Made by a program: the position numbers and the translations under genes | Shown: positions 41,752-51,149 of the stretch, piece after piece | Layout: the number at the start of each line of letters is the position of its first letter | Position numbering within the stretch: position 1 is the first letter of the stretch | Notes under the pieces: model-generated | The model's input: the letters and a program-made list of their open reading frames with translations, nothing else | What the model was told of the DNA's origin: nothing | The model's database searches: none | DNA from: Lewinellaceae bacterium | GTDB lineage: Bacteria; Bacteroidota; Bacteroidia; Chitinophagales; Saprospiraceae | Assembly: GCA_020636255.1 (NCBI GenBank) | Contig: JACJYE010000012.1 | Span: 124,001 to 188,000, forward strand | Length of the DNA: 64,000 nt | Reading direction: 5' to 3'

Positions 41752-44700
41752 TTAGTGTTGAACGACGACCGATTGCGTGAACTGTGCCTTGCCGTCAGCC
41801 ACCTGTATCATGTAGGCGCCGGCGGGCATGTTGGCCACGTTGATCTCGATATTGTCGTTCTGCAGGCGGCCGAAGTACTGCTGATAAACCACCTGGCCAA
41901 GAGCATTGACCATGCGGATGTTCAGGTTTTCGGCTGCTTCAGGCAGTTCGACGCTGACGTTGAGCAGGCCTTTGACGGGGTTCGGGAACACCTTAACACC
42001 CGTTTTGAGGGCCTCTTCGCCCGTAGCGACCAGATCGCAGGTCACGCAGAAGTCGAAGCAGTAGAAAGGCGTGGAAATGTCGTCCATGCCTACCGTCAAC
42101 GCGCGGTTGAAGCTGCCGGAGCCGCCGTCGACGCCGCAGTCTGCCGTAATGTTGACCTCATCCGTACCCCAGGCGTTGCCATTGAGGTACTTGTACTGCA
42201 CTTCCGTACCCGGAGCCATCTGCGTCGTATACGACCAGGTGCCGTCGCCGTTGTCGGTCATCAGCGTAGCGGCCGGGTCCCAGCCCTGGAAGCTGCCGGC
42301 GATGTGTACGCCGTCGGGGCTAACAGAACCCCATTCAGCCACTTTCGCCATGTCGACGTTGAAGGTAACGGTGGTGAGGTCTTCGTTGAGCTTCGTGAAT
42401 TCAACACAGAACTCGCCGATCTGCTCGAAGTCGGGGCCGAAGCCGTCGATCATCATATAGTAGGTAACGCCATCTTCCAGGTCGATCTCCATACCTGCGG
42501 GATAGTAGCCAGAGGCGGCATTCGGGCCATCCTCGCTACAGGCTACCGGGGTCAGGTTACCGCAGCTGCCGGAATAGAGGGCCATCTGCGTATCGCTGTC
42601 GCCGATCGGGTTATCGCCGCAGGCCAGGGCTTCGATGAAGTAGGAATTGCCATCGCCCACGAAGGTGAACCATACGGTGCGCTCCAGAGAAGGTGCGCCG
42701 CCGAGGCCGTCAGGCTCGCCGAAGCATTCCCAGCCGGCTGTCGGGTCCTGGCTGTTGGTCGTGTAGTTGGTATTGTCATACGGGCCGGAAGATACCGTGT
42801 TGTTCTGGCCCTGGCCCAGGGAGCTCTGCAGGTTGATAGCGCCGGCGCAGGCATCACCAGGTACGGAGGGCAGCTGAACCAGGCGTACGTTGTCGAGGTA
42901 GTAGAGGACGCCCGTATTGCCGAAGAAGTCGACACCGCCAAGCTGCTTAACACCGGTCTGCGCGAAGGTGCCCCAGTTGGAAGGCCAGCCATAGATCTCT
43001 ACGCCGTCGACCACCAGCCTCGACCAGTTGTTGTCCAGGTCGACATAGTGCTCGAAGTGGCTCCAGGTATCGGGCACCCAGTTGAAGGTCACCACGTCGG
43101 CTACGCCGGCATCCAGGGTGACGGTGCCATCGGCGAACCATTCAACCTGTATGGCATACTCCTGGCCGGGGTTCTCATATTTCTGGATATTGTAATAACC
43201 AAGGCTGCCGTCCGGTACGTACATGTACCATTCCAGCAGGTAGTTGCCGCTCGTGCGGTTGCCCAGCAGGAGGAGCTGGTCGTCCGGGTTGTCATCGGAG
43301 ATCTTCAGCGACTGGCAGCCTTCGTAGGCCAGTTCTTCGGTCACGAGGCCGTCGTCAGCAGGGCTGCTCGTCCAGGGAGCCCATACATCGCTCTGGTCGC
43401 TAACTTCGACCGGCAGGTATTCTTCAAAGCCTTCGCAGATGATGGCGCCATCCGGGCAGGGGCCGAGCGGGCGGAGTTCCAGGTCGTCAACATAGAATTC
43501 GTGAGCGCCGACGTTGGTAGCGAAGAGGTCGATACCGCCGATCTTCCAGTCGGGGCCATACGTCCAGGTCAGGACGTGCTTACCGGCGATGGACAGGGTG
43601 GCCATGCCATTGTCAAGGTCGATCCGGTGGATAACATCGAACCATTCGCCCTGCGGGTACGTGCCCGTTGCGGTTTCGCCGGCGAAGGTAACGTTGCCGG
43701 CAGCATCGAACTGCGTTTCCAGGTTCCACTGCTGGCCCGGTACTTCGTCGTTCTGGATGTTGTAGTAGCCGTTGGCGCCGGGCACTACGTACATCTTGAA
43801 TTTCAGCAGCCAGGTGCCTTCGGTTTCATTACCCAGCTTAATGATGCAGTCCTGCGGGCCATTCTGGCCCATGATCTTGATGGAGTTCGGTGCGCTGGCA
43901 GCCTGCTCATCCGAAACGATGCCTTCTTCGGCGCCGCCTTCGGTGCCGCTCCAGGTCGTCCAGACATCCGACTGCGGGCCTACGGGGCCGAGGTCGTAGC
44001 TATCCAGGTCTTCCAGTACGGTAGGCGTCTCACCGCAACCTTCCGTGGGGCAGAAGCCCAGGCAGGTGCCGAAGCATACCGCCGGAATATCTGCGTCAAC
44101 GCCGCCAACGATGTAGGTGCGGAGGTTAAAGCCTAAGCCACTGTCGACGCCGCAGTCTGCCGGGACGGATTCCATGCCCCCCAGGCCACCATTGAGGAAG
44201 ACATAACCGATCGTATCGAGGGCCGTAAGGGTGGCCGAGCCGGACCAGATGCCGTCCATGTCATCATCCGCAAGGTCAAGCGTAGTCGGATTGGCAGGGT
44301 TGGTGCCGTAAAGCACCTGCACGCCACTACCGGAAACCGTCTCATTGGCCATATTGACGTTGAAGGTAACGGTTACATCAGGCAGTGCGCCTTCGGTCAG
44401 CTCGAAGTCGAAGCCGCTGTAGTCCCAGCGGTCATCCCAGTATACCCAGTAGCGGACGCCGGCCTGGGCGATGAAGCTAACTTCGGAAGCGAAGCCGGCG
44501 TTGTCCGGGTCGCAGTCATCATTGGTAGCCACGATGGCCAGGTCGGTGAAGCTGCAATCCGTACCCGTAAAGATATACAGGCGCGTATCGGCGTCGGTAA
44601 GGCCGCAGGAGCTCACCGTAGCCAGCACGTTAGACGTCGGCGTGTAGGAGTACCAGGCGGCGTTACATACATCGGCGAACAGCTGGCTGCCATAACCGCT

Positions 44701-45327
44701 GACCAGCGGCGCAACCGTATAGGCGCCCGGGCCGATCTCGATGGATACGTCGCAGGTCTCGCCGTCGTTAACCGGCAGCACGTCGGTGGAGATAGTCACC
44801 TCCAGGCCGCTGCCTACGTTCACGCGCATGTCGGTGCACTGCTGGTAGGGGATCATCACCGCGGGGATGGTCACCGTACCCATGTCATCACCACCCATAA
44901 TGATGGCTTTGTAGCGCTGGTCTACTCCCGAACGGATCTCGTTGTTGCAGATGATCACGGCAACAGCACCTGCGGCCTGTGCCGTCTGTGCTTTTTCCAC
45001 AAAGCCGCAAACACCGCGGTCGATCAGGGCGATGGCGCCGGTCAGGTCGGCCGTTACCATGCCGCAGCCCAGGGCTGTACCGGAAGTATCGATACCTTCC
45101 ATTACCGGGCCGGAAACGCTGGACGTAAGGCCAGTGCCAAAAGAGGACTGGATAGCTGCGATGCTTACCTCAGCACCGGTGGGCGCCGTAACGGTGATCG
45201 TAGCATCCGACTGGGCCTGCAGCCCGAAAGCGCCGAGGCATGCCATAACCACCACTGTGAATAATTTGGTTAAATTCCGGTTGAGGTTCAACCGAGACAA
45301 GTAGCCTTTTTTCATACTGAAACGCAT
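41752..45327 (-). CDS. T9SS-exported multidomain protein with PA domain (paralogue B)
   Basis: 1191 residues, the longest of the three. It starts like paralogue A (MRFSMKKGYLSRLN), with the signal peptide ending near FGLQAQS. It has an N-terminal PA domain (IALIDRGVCGFVEKAQTAQA, GAVAVIICNNEIRSGVDQRY), PPC-like segments (NVLATVSSCGLTDADTRLYI), and two jelly-roll domains instead of one. The C-terminal ~205 residues (E-set/CBM with HIAGSFQGWDPAATLM, then the sorting domain with VKVFPNPVKGLLNVSVELPE) are nearly identical to those of paralogue A. A PPC-like domain with VTYYMMIDGFGPDFEQ lies before it. Export through T9SS and surface attachment are inferred. Confidence 0.85.
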   Translation of the reverse strand: MRFSMKKGYLSRLNLNRNLTKLFTVVVMACLGAFGLQAQSDATITVTAPTGAEVSIAAIQSSFGTGLTSSVSGPVMEGIDTSGTALGCGMVTADLTGAIALIDRGVCGFVEKAQTAQAAGAVAVIICNNEIRSGVDQRYKAIIMGGDDMGTVTIPAVMIPYQQCTDMRVNVGSGLEVTISTDVLPVNDGETCDVSIEIGPGAYTVAPLVSGYGSQLFADVCNAAWYSYTPTSNVLATVSSCGLTDADTRLYIFTGTDCSFTDLAIVATNDDCDPDNAGFASEVSFIAQAGVRYWVYWDDRWDYSGFDFELTEGALPDVTVTFNVNMANETVSGSGVQVLYGTNPANPTTLDLADDDMDGIWSGSATLTALDTIGYVFLNGGLGGMESVPADCGVDSGLGFNLRTYIVGGVDADIPAVCFGTCLGFCPTEGCGETPTVLEDLDSYDLGPVGPQSDVWTTWSGTEGGAEEGIVSDEQAASAPNSIKIMGQNGPQDCIIKLGNETEGTWLLKFKMYVVPGANGYYNIQNDEVPGQQWNLETQFDAAGNVTFAGETATGTYPQGEWFDVIHRIDLDNGMATLSIAGKHVLTWTYGPDWKIGGIDLFATNVGAHEFYVDDLELRPLGPCPDGAIICEGFEEYLPVEVSDQSDVWAPWTSSPADDGLVTEELAYEGCQSLKISDDNPDDQLLLLGNRTSGNYLLEWYMYVPDGSLGYYNIQKYENPGQEYAIQVEWFADGTVTLDAGVADVVTFNWVPDTWSHFEHYVDLDNNWSRLVVDGVEIYGWPSNWGTFAQTGVKQLGGVDFFGNTGVLYYLDNVRLVQLPSVPGDACAGAINLQSSLGQGQNNTVSSGPYDNTNYTTNSQDPTAGWECFGEPDGLGGAPSLERTVWFTFVGDGNSYFIEALACGDNPIGDSDTQMALYSGSCGNLTPVACSEDGPNAASGYYPAGMEIDLEDGVTYYMMIDGFGPDFEQIGEFCVEFTKLNEDLTTVTFNVDMAKVAEWGSVSPDGVHIAGSFQGWDPAATLMTDNGDGTWSYTTQMAPGTEVQYKYLNGNAWGTDEVNITADCGVDGGSGSFNRALTVGMDDISTPFYCFDFCVTCDLVATGEEALKTGVKVFPNPVKGLLNVSVELPEAAENLNIRMVNALGQVVYQQYFGRLQNDNIEINVANMPAGAYMIQVADGKAQFTQSVVVQH

Positions 45328-45409
45328 TTAGGTTTAAGGAATTTGAGGACGAAAAATCGGAAATATTCAGGGTTCTTCATCTCCGCCCGGGTTAAAATTT
45401 TCAATAATA

Positions 45410-45459
45410 AGCCACGGGGTGGCTTTCCTGGCTTTCCCAGGCGCTGCCACCCCGTGGCT
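45410..45459 (-). terminator. Hairpin after paralogue C
   Basis: AGCCACGGGGTGGC (45410-45423) pairs with GCCACCCCGTGGCT (45446-45459), a 14-bp perfect stem. It follows the paralogue C stop by 8 bases on the minus strand. The following TTATTATTG is only weakly T-rich. Confidence 0.75.
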
Positions 45460-45466
45460 GCTGCAT

Positions 45467-47572
45467 TTACTTCACGGCCACCGGCCGGGCCGTTCGGGCG
45501 CCGTCAGCGGCCAACTGTAACAGGTATGTTCCGGCAGGCAGGCCTTCCAGGCTGATCTCCCCTGTGCCGGATTGTATATCGTTCCATTGCATGTGTTTAA
45601 GCTGCCGGCCCATGACATCCATGAGGCGGATATCGAGCACATGAACGTTTTGCCCGAAATCATAGCGCAGGTTCAGCATCCCTGTAGTGGGGTTGGGAAA
45701 AAGCCCGATGCCGGCGGCCAGCTCCGTTTCCCCTACATCCACTGTAGCGCAGGAGACGCAGTATCCAAAGCAGGTTTCATCCAGCATTATATCCTGCTCG
45801 ATCACCTCCACGTAGCGGTCGGCGAAATCGCCGATAGTACAGTTATCCCCAATGCTGGTGTTGATGCTCTCCCAGCCATCGGGGCCGTTCTTGAATTTGT
45901 AGGTATGCGTGGCATTATTATCCAACACTAACTCGGTAGTATATACGCCGTCGCCGTCATCATCAGCCATGGGCAGGTTGTTGAAGCCGCTGAACGGGCC
46001 GGCGATAAATACCCCGGCGGGATCTACCGTCTCCAGTTGCATATCCACCGAGAAGGTGACGGTGCTGGCGGCAAAGGGCTCGAAACCCAGTGTCCAGATA
46101 AAGGGCTCGTCCTCCCAGCGGTCGATCCATTCGATCAGGTAAGGCGTACCGGTAAATACTTCGATGCTGTCGAGGCTCGATGTGAGTTGCCCCACGTCGC
46201 AACCATTATCGTTCTGGGCCACGAGGGTAAGCCCTTCAAAACTGGAGCAGTCGCCGGTATAGACGAAGAAATGGGTATCGCTGGCAGCCAGTTCGCAGGC
46301 ATCAATACTCATATAACCGTGGGCCGTGGGGATGAACCTGTACCACTTGGACTGGGTGTAGGAGGTTGTGGAGCCGGTCGTATTGTTGATATTGGGCCCG
46401 GCTACCGCAGCCTCGCCCGTAATTTCCAGTATCTCATATTCTCCGGGGACGACCTGCAGGGCCGACTGGCAGAATTCTCCGGGGGTAGGCGCTTCGGTGC
46501 TGAATCCCAGCTGGAAGCCGAAGCCATCAGTCTCCCAAATATCATCCCATAGGATATAATAAGTCGTACCGGCGGTGACGACAGCCTCCCGATAGGAAGC
46601 GTAATCATCGCCGAGCCCGGTATCACAACGGTCGTCGTTCACGCCGACAGTGAGGAGGTGCTGGCAGTCGCCGGAAAAGATCCAGCCCCGGGAATCGATG
46701 CCACCGCCACAGGAGGAGATGTACATGACCCCGTCCTCAGTTGGCGTGTAAGAGAACCAGTAACCGGCGAAGCCGGTATCGTCGCTGTCGAGGTCATACC
46801 CGGCGCCGTAACAGGCCAGGCCGGGGAAATCGTAAAAGCCGGGCTCCGGAAGTTCCACGGCGGTGTAACAGTACTGCCCCGTTTCAGGAGCGGGGATCTC
46901 CCAGAGCTTCACGTTATCGATGTAGAACACATAAGAACCGTCGACGGGGTAGAAATTCACAGCGCTGAGCGTGCCGGAAGGATATTCGGCGCCGCCATTG
47001 GTATAACCGCTGCTAAAGGCCCAGGAGTCGACTGTATATTGATTGACGATAAGCCGCGCCTGGTCGTTGTCGATATCCACCAGCAGATGTACCTTAAACC
47101 AGGTATCCTGCGGAAAAGAAAAGGTAGCCGTTTCACCTAACAATTCCAGCACCCCTTCGCCGCCGTCGTTGAAGTACAGGTCGAAGCCCCAGTAGCCGGC
47201 GGTACTGGTAGGCATTTCGTGTTGCAGGTTCAGGTAGGCGTTATTGCCGGAGGGAATATAAAGCTGGAATTGCAGCAGGTAGTGGCCGCTGGTTTTTTCA
47301 CCCAGCAGCAGCAGCACGTCCTGGCCGCCGAGGTTACCGTCTATCTTGATAGAGTTCACACTGGCGGAGCCGTAGTCCATGCTGACGATGCCGCCGGTGG
47401 CGCCACCCGGCCAGATGCTCCAGTCGTCAGACTGCATGGTAACATCGCCGGTAGCGTAGTTCTCTATATCGTCATCTATCTCAACGAGTGGGTTTTCACA
47501 GGTAGGCTGCGCCTGCAGGTTCCAGGCGCTGAGCAGAAAGAGCAATAACAGTGGGTAGTAGTAGTTTTTCAT
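45467..47572 (-). CDS. T9SS-exported multidomain protein without PA domain (paralogue C)
   Basis: 701 residues. Signal peptide MKNYYYPLLLLFLLSAWNLQ. There is no PA domain; a jelly-roll/LamG-like domain (LLQFQLYIPSGNNAYLNLQH) starts at once. Then follow PPC-like segments (EDGVMYISSCGGGIDSRGWI and YMSIDACELAASDTHFFVYT) and an E-set/CBM-like domain (VFIAGPFSGFNNLPMADDDG). The T9SS sorting domain is at the end (IGLFPNPTTGMLNLRYDFGQ). Overall the architecture is that of paralogues A and B minus the PA domain, with more divergence. Its initiation context lacks the MRFSMKK leader of A and B. Confidence 0.85.
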   Translation of the reverse strand: MKNYYYPLLLLFLLSAWNLQAQPTCENPLVEIDDDIENYATGDVTMQSDDWSIWPGGATGGIVSMDYGSASVNSIKIDGNLGGQDVLLLLGEKTSGHYLLQFQLYIPSGNNAYLNLQHEMPTSTAGYWGFDLYFNDGGEGVLELLGETATFSFPQDTWFKVHLLVDIDNDQARLIVNQYTVDSWAFSSGYTNGGAEYPSGTLSAVNFYPVDGSYVFYIDNVKLWEIPAPETGQYCYTAVELPEPGFYDFPGLACYGAGYDLDSDDTGFAGYWFSYTPTEDGVMYISSCGGGIDSRGWIFSGDCQHLLTVGVNDDRCDTGLGDDYASYREAVVTAGTTYYILWDDIWETDGFGFQLGFSTEAPTPGEFCQSALQVVPGEYEILEITGEAAVAGPNINNTTGSTTSYTQSKWYRFIPTAHGYMSIDACELAASDTHFFVYTGDCSSFEGLTLVAQNDNGCDVGQLTSSLDSIEVFTGTPYLIEWIDRWEDEPFIWTLGFEPFAASTVTFSVDMQLETVDPAGVFIAGPFSGFNNLPMADDDGDGVYTTELVLDNNATHTYKFKNGPDGWESINTSIGDNCTIGDFADRYVEVIEQDIMLDETCFGYCVSCATVDVGETELAAGIGLFPNPTTGMLNLRYDFGQNVHVLDIRLMDVMGRQLKHMQWNDIQSGTGEISLEGLPAGTYLLQLAADGARTARPVAVK

Positions 47573-47641
47573 AATAGGGAGCTTTAACCTTGGCCAAAAT
47601 GCTTAAAAGTGTTTCATATCGCGTCGTCTTTTTCCGGCGGG

Positions 47642-48796
47642 TTAGAAATCGAGCCATTTCTGGCTGCTATTCGAGGATTCCACCACTTTCTGGATGAAAT
47701 GCATGCCCCGGACGCCGTCGTCCACTGTCGGGAAATCGAGATATACAGGATCGGGTTCGCGGCCTTGCAGGCGCGCGCGCAGGCAGACAGCGAAATTGCG
47801 GTAGATATTGGCGAAGGCCTCCAGGTACCCTTCGGGGTGGCCTGCTGGTATGCGGGCATGGGCCCGCGCTTCGGGATAGAGCTCGCCCACTCCCGTACGC
47901 AGCACCTGCATTGGTTTGTCGAGCCACTTCACCACCAGGCTGTTGGGTTCCATCTGGCGCCACTGCAGGCCTCCTTTTTCTCCATACACCCGGATATTGA
48001 GGTCGTTCTCTTCGCCCGCCGAGATCTGGCTGGCATGCAGGATGCCTTTGGCGCCATTTTCAAAATGCAGCAGTACGTTGCCGTCGTCATCGAGCAAGCG
48101 CCCGTCGACGAAGGTGGACAGGTCGGCGCAAAGTTCACTGATCTTCAGGCCGGTGATATACTCGGCCAGGTTTTCAGCGTGGGTACCGATATCGCCCATT
48201 GCTCCGGCTATGCCCGAGCGCTTGGGGTCGGTACGCCAGGAAGCCTGCTTTTGGCCGTTGTCGTCTTCCAGCTTGGTAGAAAGCCAGCCCTGCGGGTATT
48301 CCACGACGATCTTGCGGATCTTGCCCAGTTCGCCGTTACGGATCATAGCCCTGGCCTGTTTGACCATTGGGTAGCCAGTATAGTTGTGCGTGAGGGCGAA
48401 TAACAGGCCGGTTTGCCTGACGAGGCGCTGCAGCTCGTAGGCCTCGTCCATATCGAAGCTGAGGGGTTTGTCACAAATAACGGGGAAGCCGTTCTCAAGG
48501 GCCATTTTTGCCGGCCCAAAGTGCAGGTGGTTGGGCGTGACGATAGAAACGAAATCCATACGCTCCCCTTCGGGCAGCTGTTTTTCGCGCAGGATCATCT
48601 CCTCATAGTTGCCATATACGCGGTTGGGGGGAAGATACAGGGCCTGGCCCGATGCGCTGGACCGATCCGGGTCGCTGCTGAAAGCGCCACAAACCAGTTC
48701 GATCTCTCCATCCAAAGCAGCGGCCATTCTGTGGACGGCTCCGATGAAGGCACCCTTACCTCCACCTACCATTCCCATCCGAATCTTTCGGTTCAT
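47642..48796 (-). CDS. Gfo/Idh/MocA family NAD(P)-dependent oxidoreductase
   Basis: 384 residues, cytoplasmic. The Rossmann nucleotide-binding motif is at the N-terminus (RIGMVGGGKGAFIGAVHR-like: GMVGGGKGAFIGAVHRMAA). The usual EKP motif appears as CDKPLSFDMDEAYEL with the catalytic Lys. The conserved GDIGTHAENLAEYITG supplies His. Members oxidise or reduce sugar carbonyls or hydroxyls, often making 3-keto sugars. It is the last gene on this strand in the sugar locus. A 28-bp dyad at 48834-48861 lies 38 bases before its start and may control it. Confidence 0.92.
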   Translation of the reverse strand: MNRKIRMGMVGGGKGAFIGAVHRMAAALDGEIELVCGAFSSDPDRSSASGQALYLPPNRVYGNYEEMILREKQLPEGERMDFVSIVTPNHLHFGPAKMALENGFPVICDKPLSFDMDEAYELQRLVRQTGLLFALTHNYTGYPMVKQARAMIRNGELGKIRKIVVEYPQGWLSTKLEDDNGQKQASWRTDPKRSGIAGAMGDIGTHAENLAEYITGLKISELCADLSTFVDGRLLDDDGNVLLHFENGAKGILHASQISAGEENDLNIRVYGEKGGLQWRQMEPNSLVVKWLDKPMQVLRTGVGELYPEARAHARIPAGHPEGYLEAFANIYRNFAVCLRARLQGREPDPVYLDFPTVDDGVRGMHFIQKVVESSNSSQKWLDF

Positions 48797-48833
48797 AAAA
48801 TAGATAGTCGGCTTTTAATAAAACTAGCGATAG

Positions 48834-48861
48834 CCAGAGATAGCAAATTTGCCATCTCTGG
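48834..48861. promoter_or_regulatory. 28-bp near-perfect dyad upstream of oxidoreductase gene
   Basis: CCAGAGATAGCAAA (48834-48847) is followed by TTTGCCATCTCTGG (48848-48861), self-complementary except for one pair. It lies between DUF1080 and oxidoreductase genes. There is no T-run downstream, so an operator for a dimeric regulator is more likely than a terminator. Confidence 0.55.
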
Positions 48862-48947
48862 TCTGGCAACAAACGTTCGTAAGTATACGCATTTTTTTTC
48901 GAAGGCTGTAATTATTGAGCCGTAATTTGCCACCGGCTCAACCGGCG

Positions 48948-49715
48948 CTACAACACTTTAAGCTTAATATTCCGGAACCAGGCCTGGTTGCCATGGTCCT
49001 GCAGGGCGATATGCCCCTTGTGAGCGCGGCCGTAAGCCGGGTAATCTTTCCATTTCCCTTCTTTAACAAGCGTTTCCCATTCCGGCGTCCACATTTCGTA
49101 TTCTACGACCTTTTCGCCATTGAGCCAATGTTCGACATGGCCTTTGTTGACGATGATCCTGGTGTGGTTGAATTCGCCCACCGGTTTGTAGGCCTTTTTG
49201 GCGGGTGGGTGCATAGCGTAGTTGGCTCCCGTATGTTGCCAGGTTTCCAGTTCCATCGGGAAGCCCTCATCGTCGATGAGCTGGTATTCGGGCCCGGTTT
49301 CGTATACGGCTTTGTAGTCCGGGCTTTCCACCACATTAAAGAAGATGCCGCTGTTGCCGGCTTCCGACACTTTCCATTCGATACTCAGTTCAAAGTTCTC
49401 GTATTCCGCATCCGTTACGATGTCATTGCCGAGCCCTTCCAGGCCAGCCTGGCCCAGAGCGATCAGCTCGCCGTTCTCAATAGCCCATCCGTCAACGGTA
49501 TCGCGCAGATAGACGTGCCAGCCGTCGGCATTCTGCCCGTTGAAGAGCAGTTTCCAGCCGTCGGCCTGTTCAGCATCGGTAAGGGTATTGAGCGGCGCCG
49601 CTTCCCCGGTTTGAGCGTCACTGGCCTCTTCTCCGTTTTTTTGGGCAGCGGGCTGGCAGGCGCTCAGTGAAAGCAGAAGTGCCAGTGTGCATAAGGATAA
49701 GGTGGTCTTTGCCAT
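48948..49715 (-). CDS. DUF1080 protein (3-keto-disaccharide hydrolase-like) lipoprotein
   Basis: 255 residues. A lipoprotein signal with a lipobox (TLALLLSLSAC) gives an acylated Cys in QPAAQKNG. The DUF1080 domain (~60-255) is a jelly-roll hydrolase with DGWKLLFNGQNADGWHVYLR, NFELSIEWKVSEAGNSGIFF, and the C-terminal GHIALQDHGNQAWFRNIKLK, which is a strong family signature. Some members are 3-keto-disaccharide hydrolases that act with Gfo/Idh/MocA oxidoreductases. It starts 46 bases after the MFS gene stop. A periplasmic or outer-membrane location fits the lipobox. Confidence 0.93.
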   Translation of the reverse strand: MAKTTLSLCTLALLLSLSACQPAAQKNGEEASDAQTGEAAPLNTLTDAEQADGWKLLFNGQNADGWHVYLRDTVDGWAIENGELIALGQAGLEGLGNDIVTDAEYENFELSIEWKVSEAGNSGIFFNVVESPDYKAVYETGPEYQLIDDEGFPMELETWQHTGANYAMHPPAKKAYKPVGEFNHTRIIVNKGHVEHWLNGEKVVEYEMWTPEWETLVKEGKWKDYPAYGRAHKGHIALQDHGNQAWFRNIKLKVL

Positions 49716-49761
49716 AAGTGTTGTTTTAAGGTATAACAGCCATAGCCCCCGTTTGGCTGGC

Positions 49762-50988
49762 TTAAATCGCCGGTTTCAGGTGGGTATTCCGCCTCATTTC
49801 CAGCTTCTTTCGGTTAAAGAACAGTATTCCGAAGGCTATGATCAGTATAGCCGGGAAAACGGCCAGGTTGTCCAGCGTGGCCTGCCCGGCGATGAGGTCG
49901 GCCGTATCGGGGTCGATGCCCTGTCCCAGGGCTGTAGCCCGCTCCGTATCAAGCCAGCCTCCGATAATGGGTTGCCAGATAGAAGTGGCGAACATGCCGG
50001 CGCCTCCCATCAGCGACATCCCCAATGCCCCGGTTTTCGGCATATATTCTCCGACAAAACCGATCATAGTAGGCCAAAAATAACAAACGCCGATGGCAAA
50101 AAGAATGGCCGCCAGGTATACCATACCGCCGGTGGCCTGGCTCATCATGAGTATGCCAAGCGTGGCGACGATGGACGATGCCCACAAGACGCCTGTAGGG
50201 TTCAGCCTGTGGACCACAGGCCCCGCAAAGTACCTGCCTACGGCCATCAGGCCGGTCACCAGGGCCAGCACGAGCATAGGGCTGGCGCCGGCCTTGCCCA
50301 GTATGCGTTCCACCCACTGCTGGGTCCCCAGCTCCGTGGTAGCGGAAAGCGTCATACAGAGGATCATGAAAATGTACAGGGGGGTCAGCAGGTTTCGAAG
50401 ATTGGTGGAAGTCGAGGTTTCCATGTGCTGGCTCTTGGGGAATTGCTGCCCGAAGATCAGATAAGCATAGATCAGCGTGGGGATGATCATGATGGCGATC
50501 TGTGCCTGCCAGCCGAAGTGCAGGTCTGTCATGAATTTGGACACCAGGCTGCCGATCACGATACCGCCGGGGAACCAGACGTGGAAGCGGTTGAGCATGG
50601 CCGTCTGGTTATTCGTGAACATATCCGCGATCATGGGGTTGCAGGCTGCCTCCACCGTCCCGTTTGCGAAGCCGATAAAAAATGTCGAGATCAGCAGGCC
50701 CCAGAAACCACTGGCGTAAATGGTGAGCAGCAGCCCCAGCATGTGGCAAACAAAGGCCACCCACATCAGCCGGCGGGGGCCAAATATATTGAACAGCAAG
50801 CCGCCGACTATGGTAGCTACCGGAAAGCCCAGGAAGGCCATCTGGTTGACGAAACCCAACTCCCGGTCCGTCAGCTGGAACTGGGCGCCTAACTGGCTTA
50901 ATATGCCGGCCCGAATGGCAAATGTCATGGACGTTACCACAAGCGCAACACAGCTTGCGACAAACAGGCGATTCTTGTGAAGGCTCAT
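49762..50988 (-). CDS. MFS transporter, probably for sugars
   Basis: 408 residues with about twelve hydrophobic helices (e.g. LFVASCVALVVTSMTFAI, MAFLGFPVATIVGGLLFNIF, LVLALVTGLMAVGRYFAGPV). Motifs typical of the MFS signature between helices 2 and 3 are partly retained (FNIFGPRRLMW). The substrate cannot be told from sequence; the DUF1080, oxidoreductase and dehydrogenase neighbours point to a sugar or glycoside breakdown product. It begins 161 bases downstream of the ThuA-dehydrogenase gene. Confidence 0.88.
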   Translation of the reverse strand: MSLHKNRLFVASCVALVVTSMTFAIRAGILSQLGAQFQLTDRELGFVNQMAFLGFPVATIVGGLLFNIFGPRRLMWVAFVCHMLGLLLTIYASGFWGLLISTFFIGFANGTVEAACNPMIADMFTNNQTAMLNRFHVWFPGGIVIGSLVSKFMTDLHFGWQAQIAIMIIPTLIYAYLIFGQQFPKSQHMETSTSTNLRNLLTPLYIFMILCMTLSATTELGTQQWVERILGKAGASPMLVLALVTGLMAVGRYFAGPVVHRLNPTGVLWASSIVATLGILMMSQATGGMVYLAAILFAIGVCYFWPTMIGFVGEYMPKTGALGMSLMGGAGMFATSIWQPIIGGWLDTERATALGQGIDPDTADLIAGQATLDNLAVFPAILIIAFGILFFNRKKLEMRRNTHLKPAI

Positions 50989-51149
50989 TTCTACAAATTG
51001 ACTTTAGGTTGGTTAATCATTTTTTGAGGATTCTAAGACCCTGGGAAATATCCGAAATTTTTGACTTACAACAAGCCGTATCCCAAAAAAATATTCTGGG
51101 CAATATCTTTATCACGTCTTCTTCCATCAATACCGGCGAGGACGCTTTC

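Noticed and set aside
41755..44136. Long open frame of ~790 codons antisense to paralogue B
   Set aside because: Same reason as above; it even shares sequence with the other antisense frame because the sense genes are paralogous.
49687..50892. 401-codon open frame antisense to the MFS transporter
   Set aside because: The opposite strand has a well-formed twelve-helix transporter, and this frame has His/Gln-rich low-complexity content.
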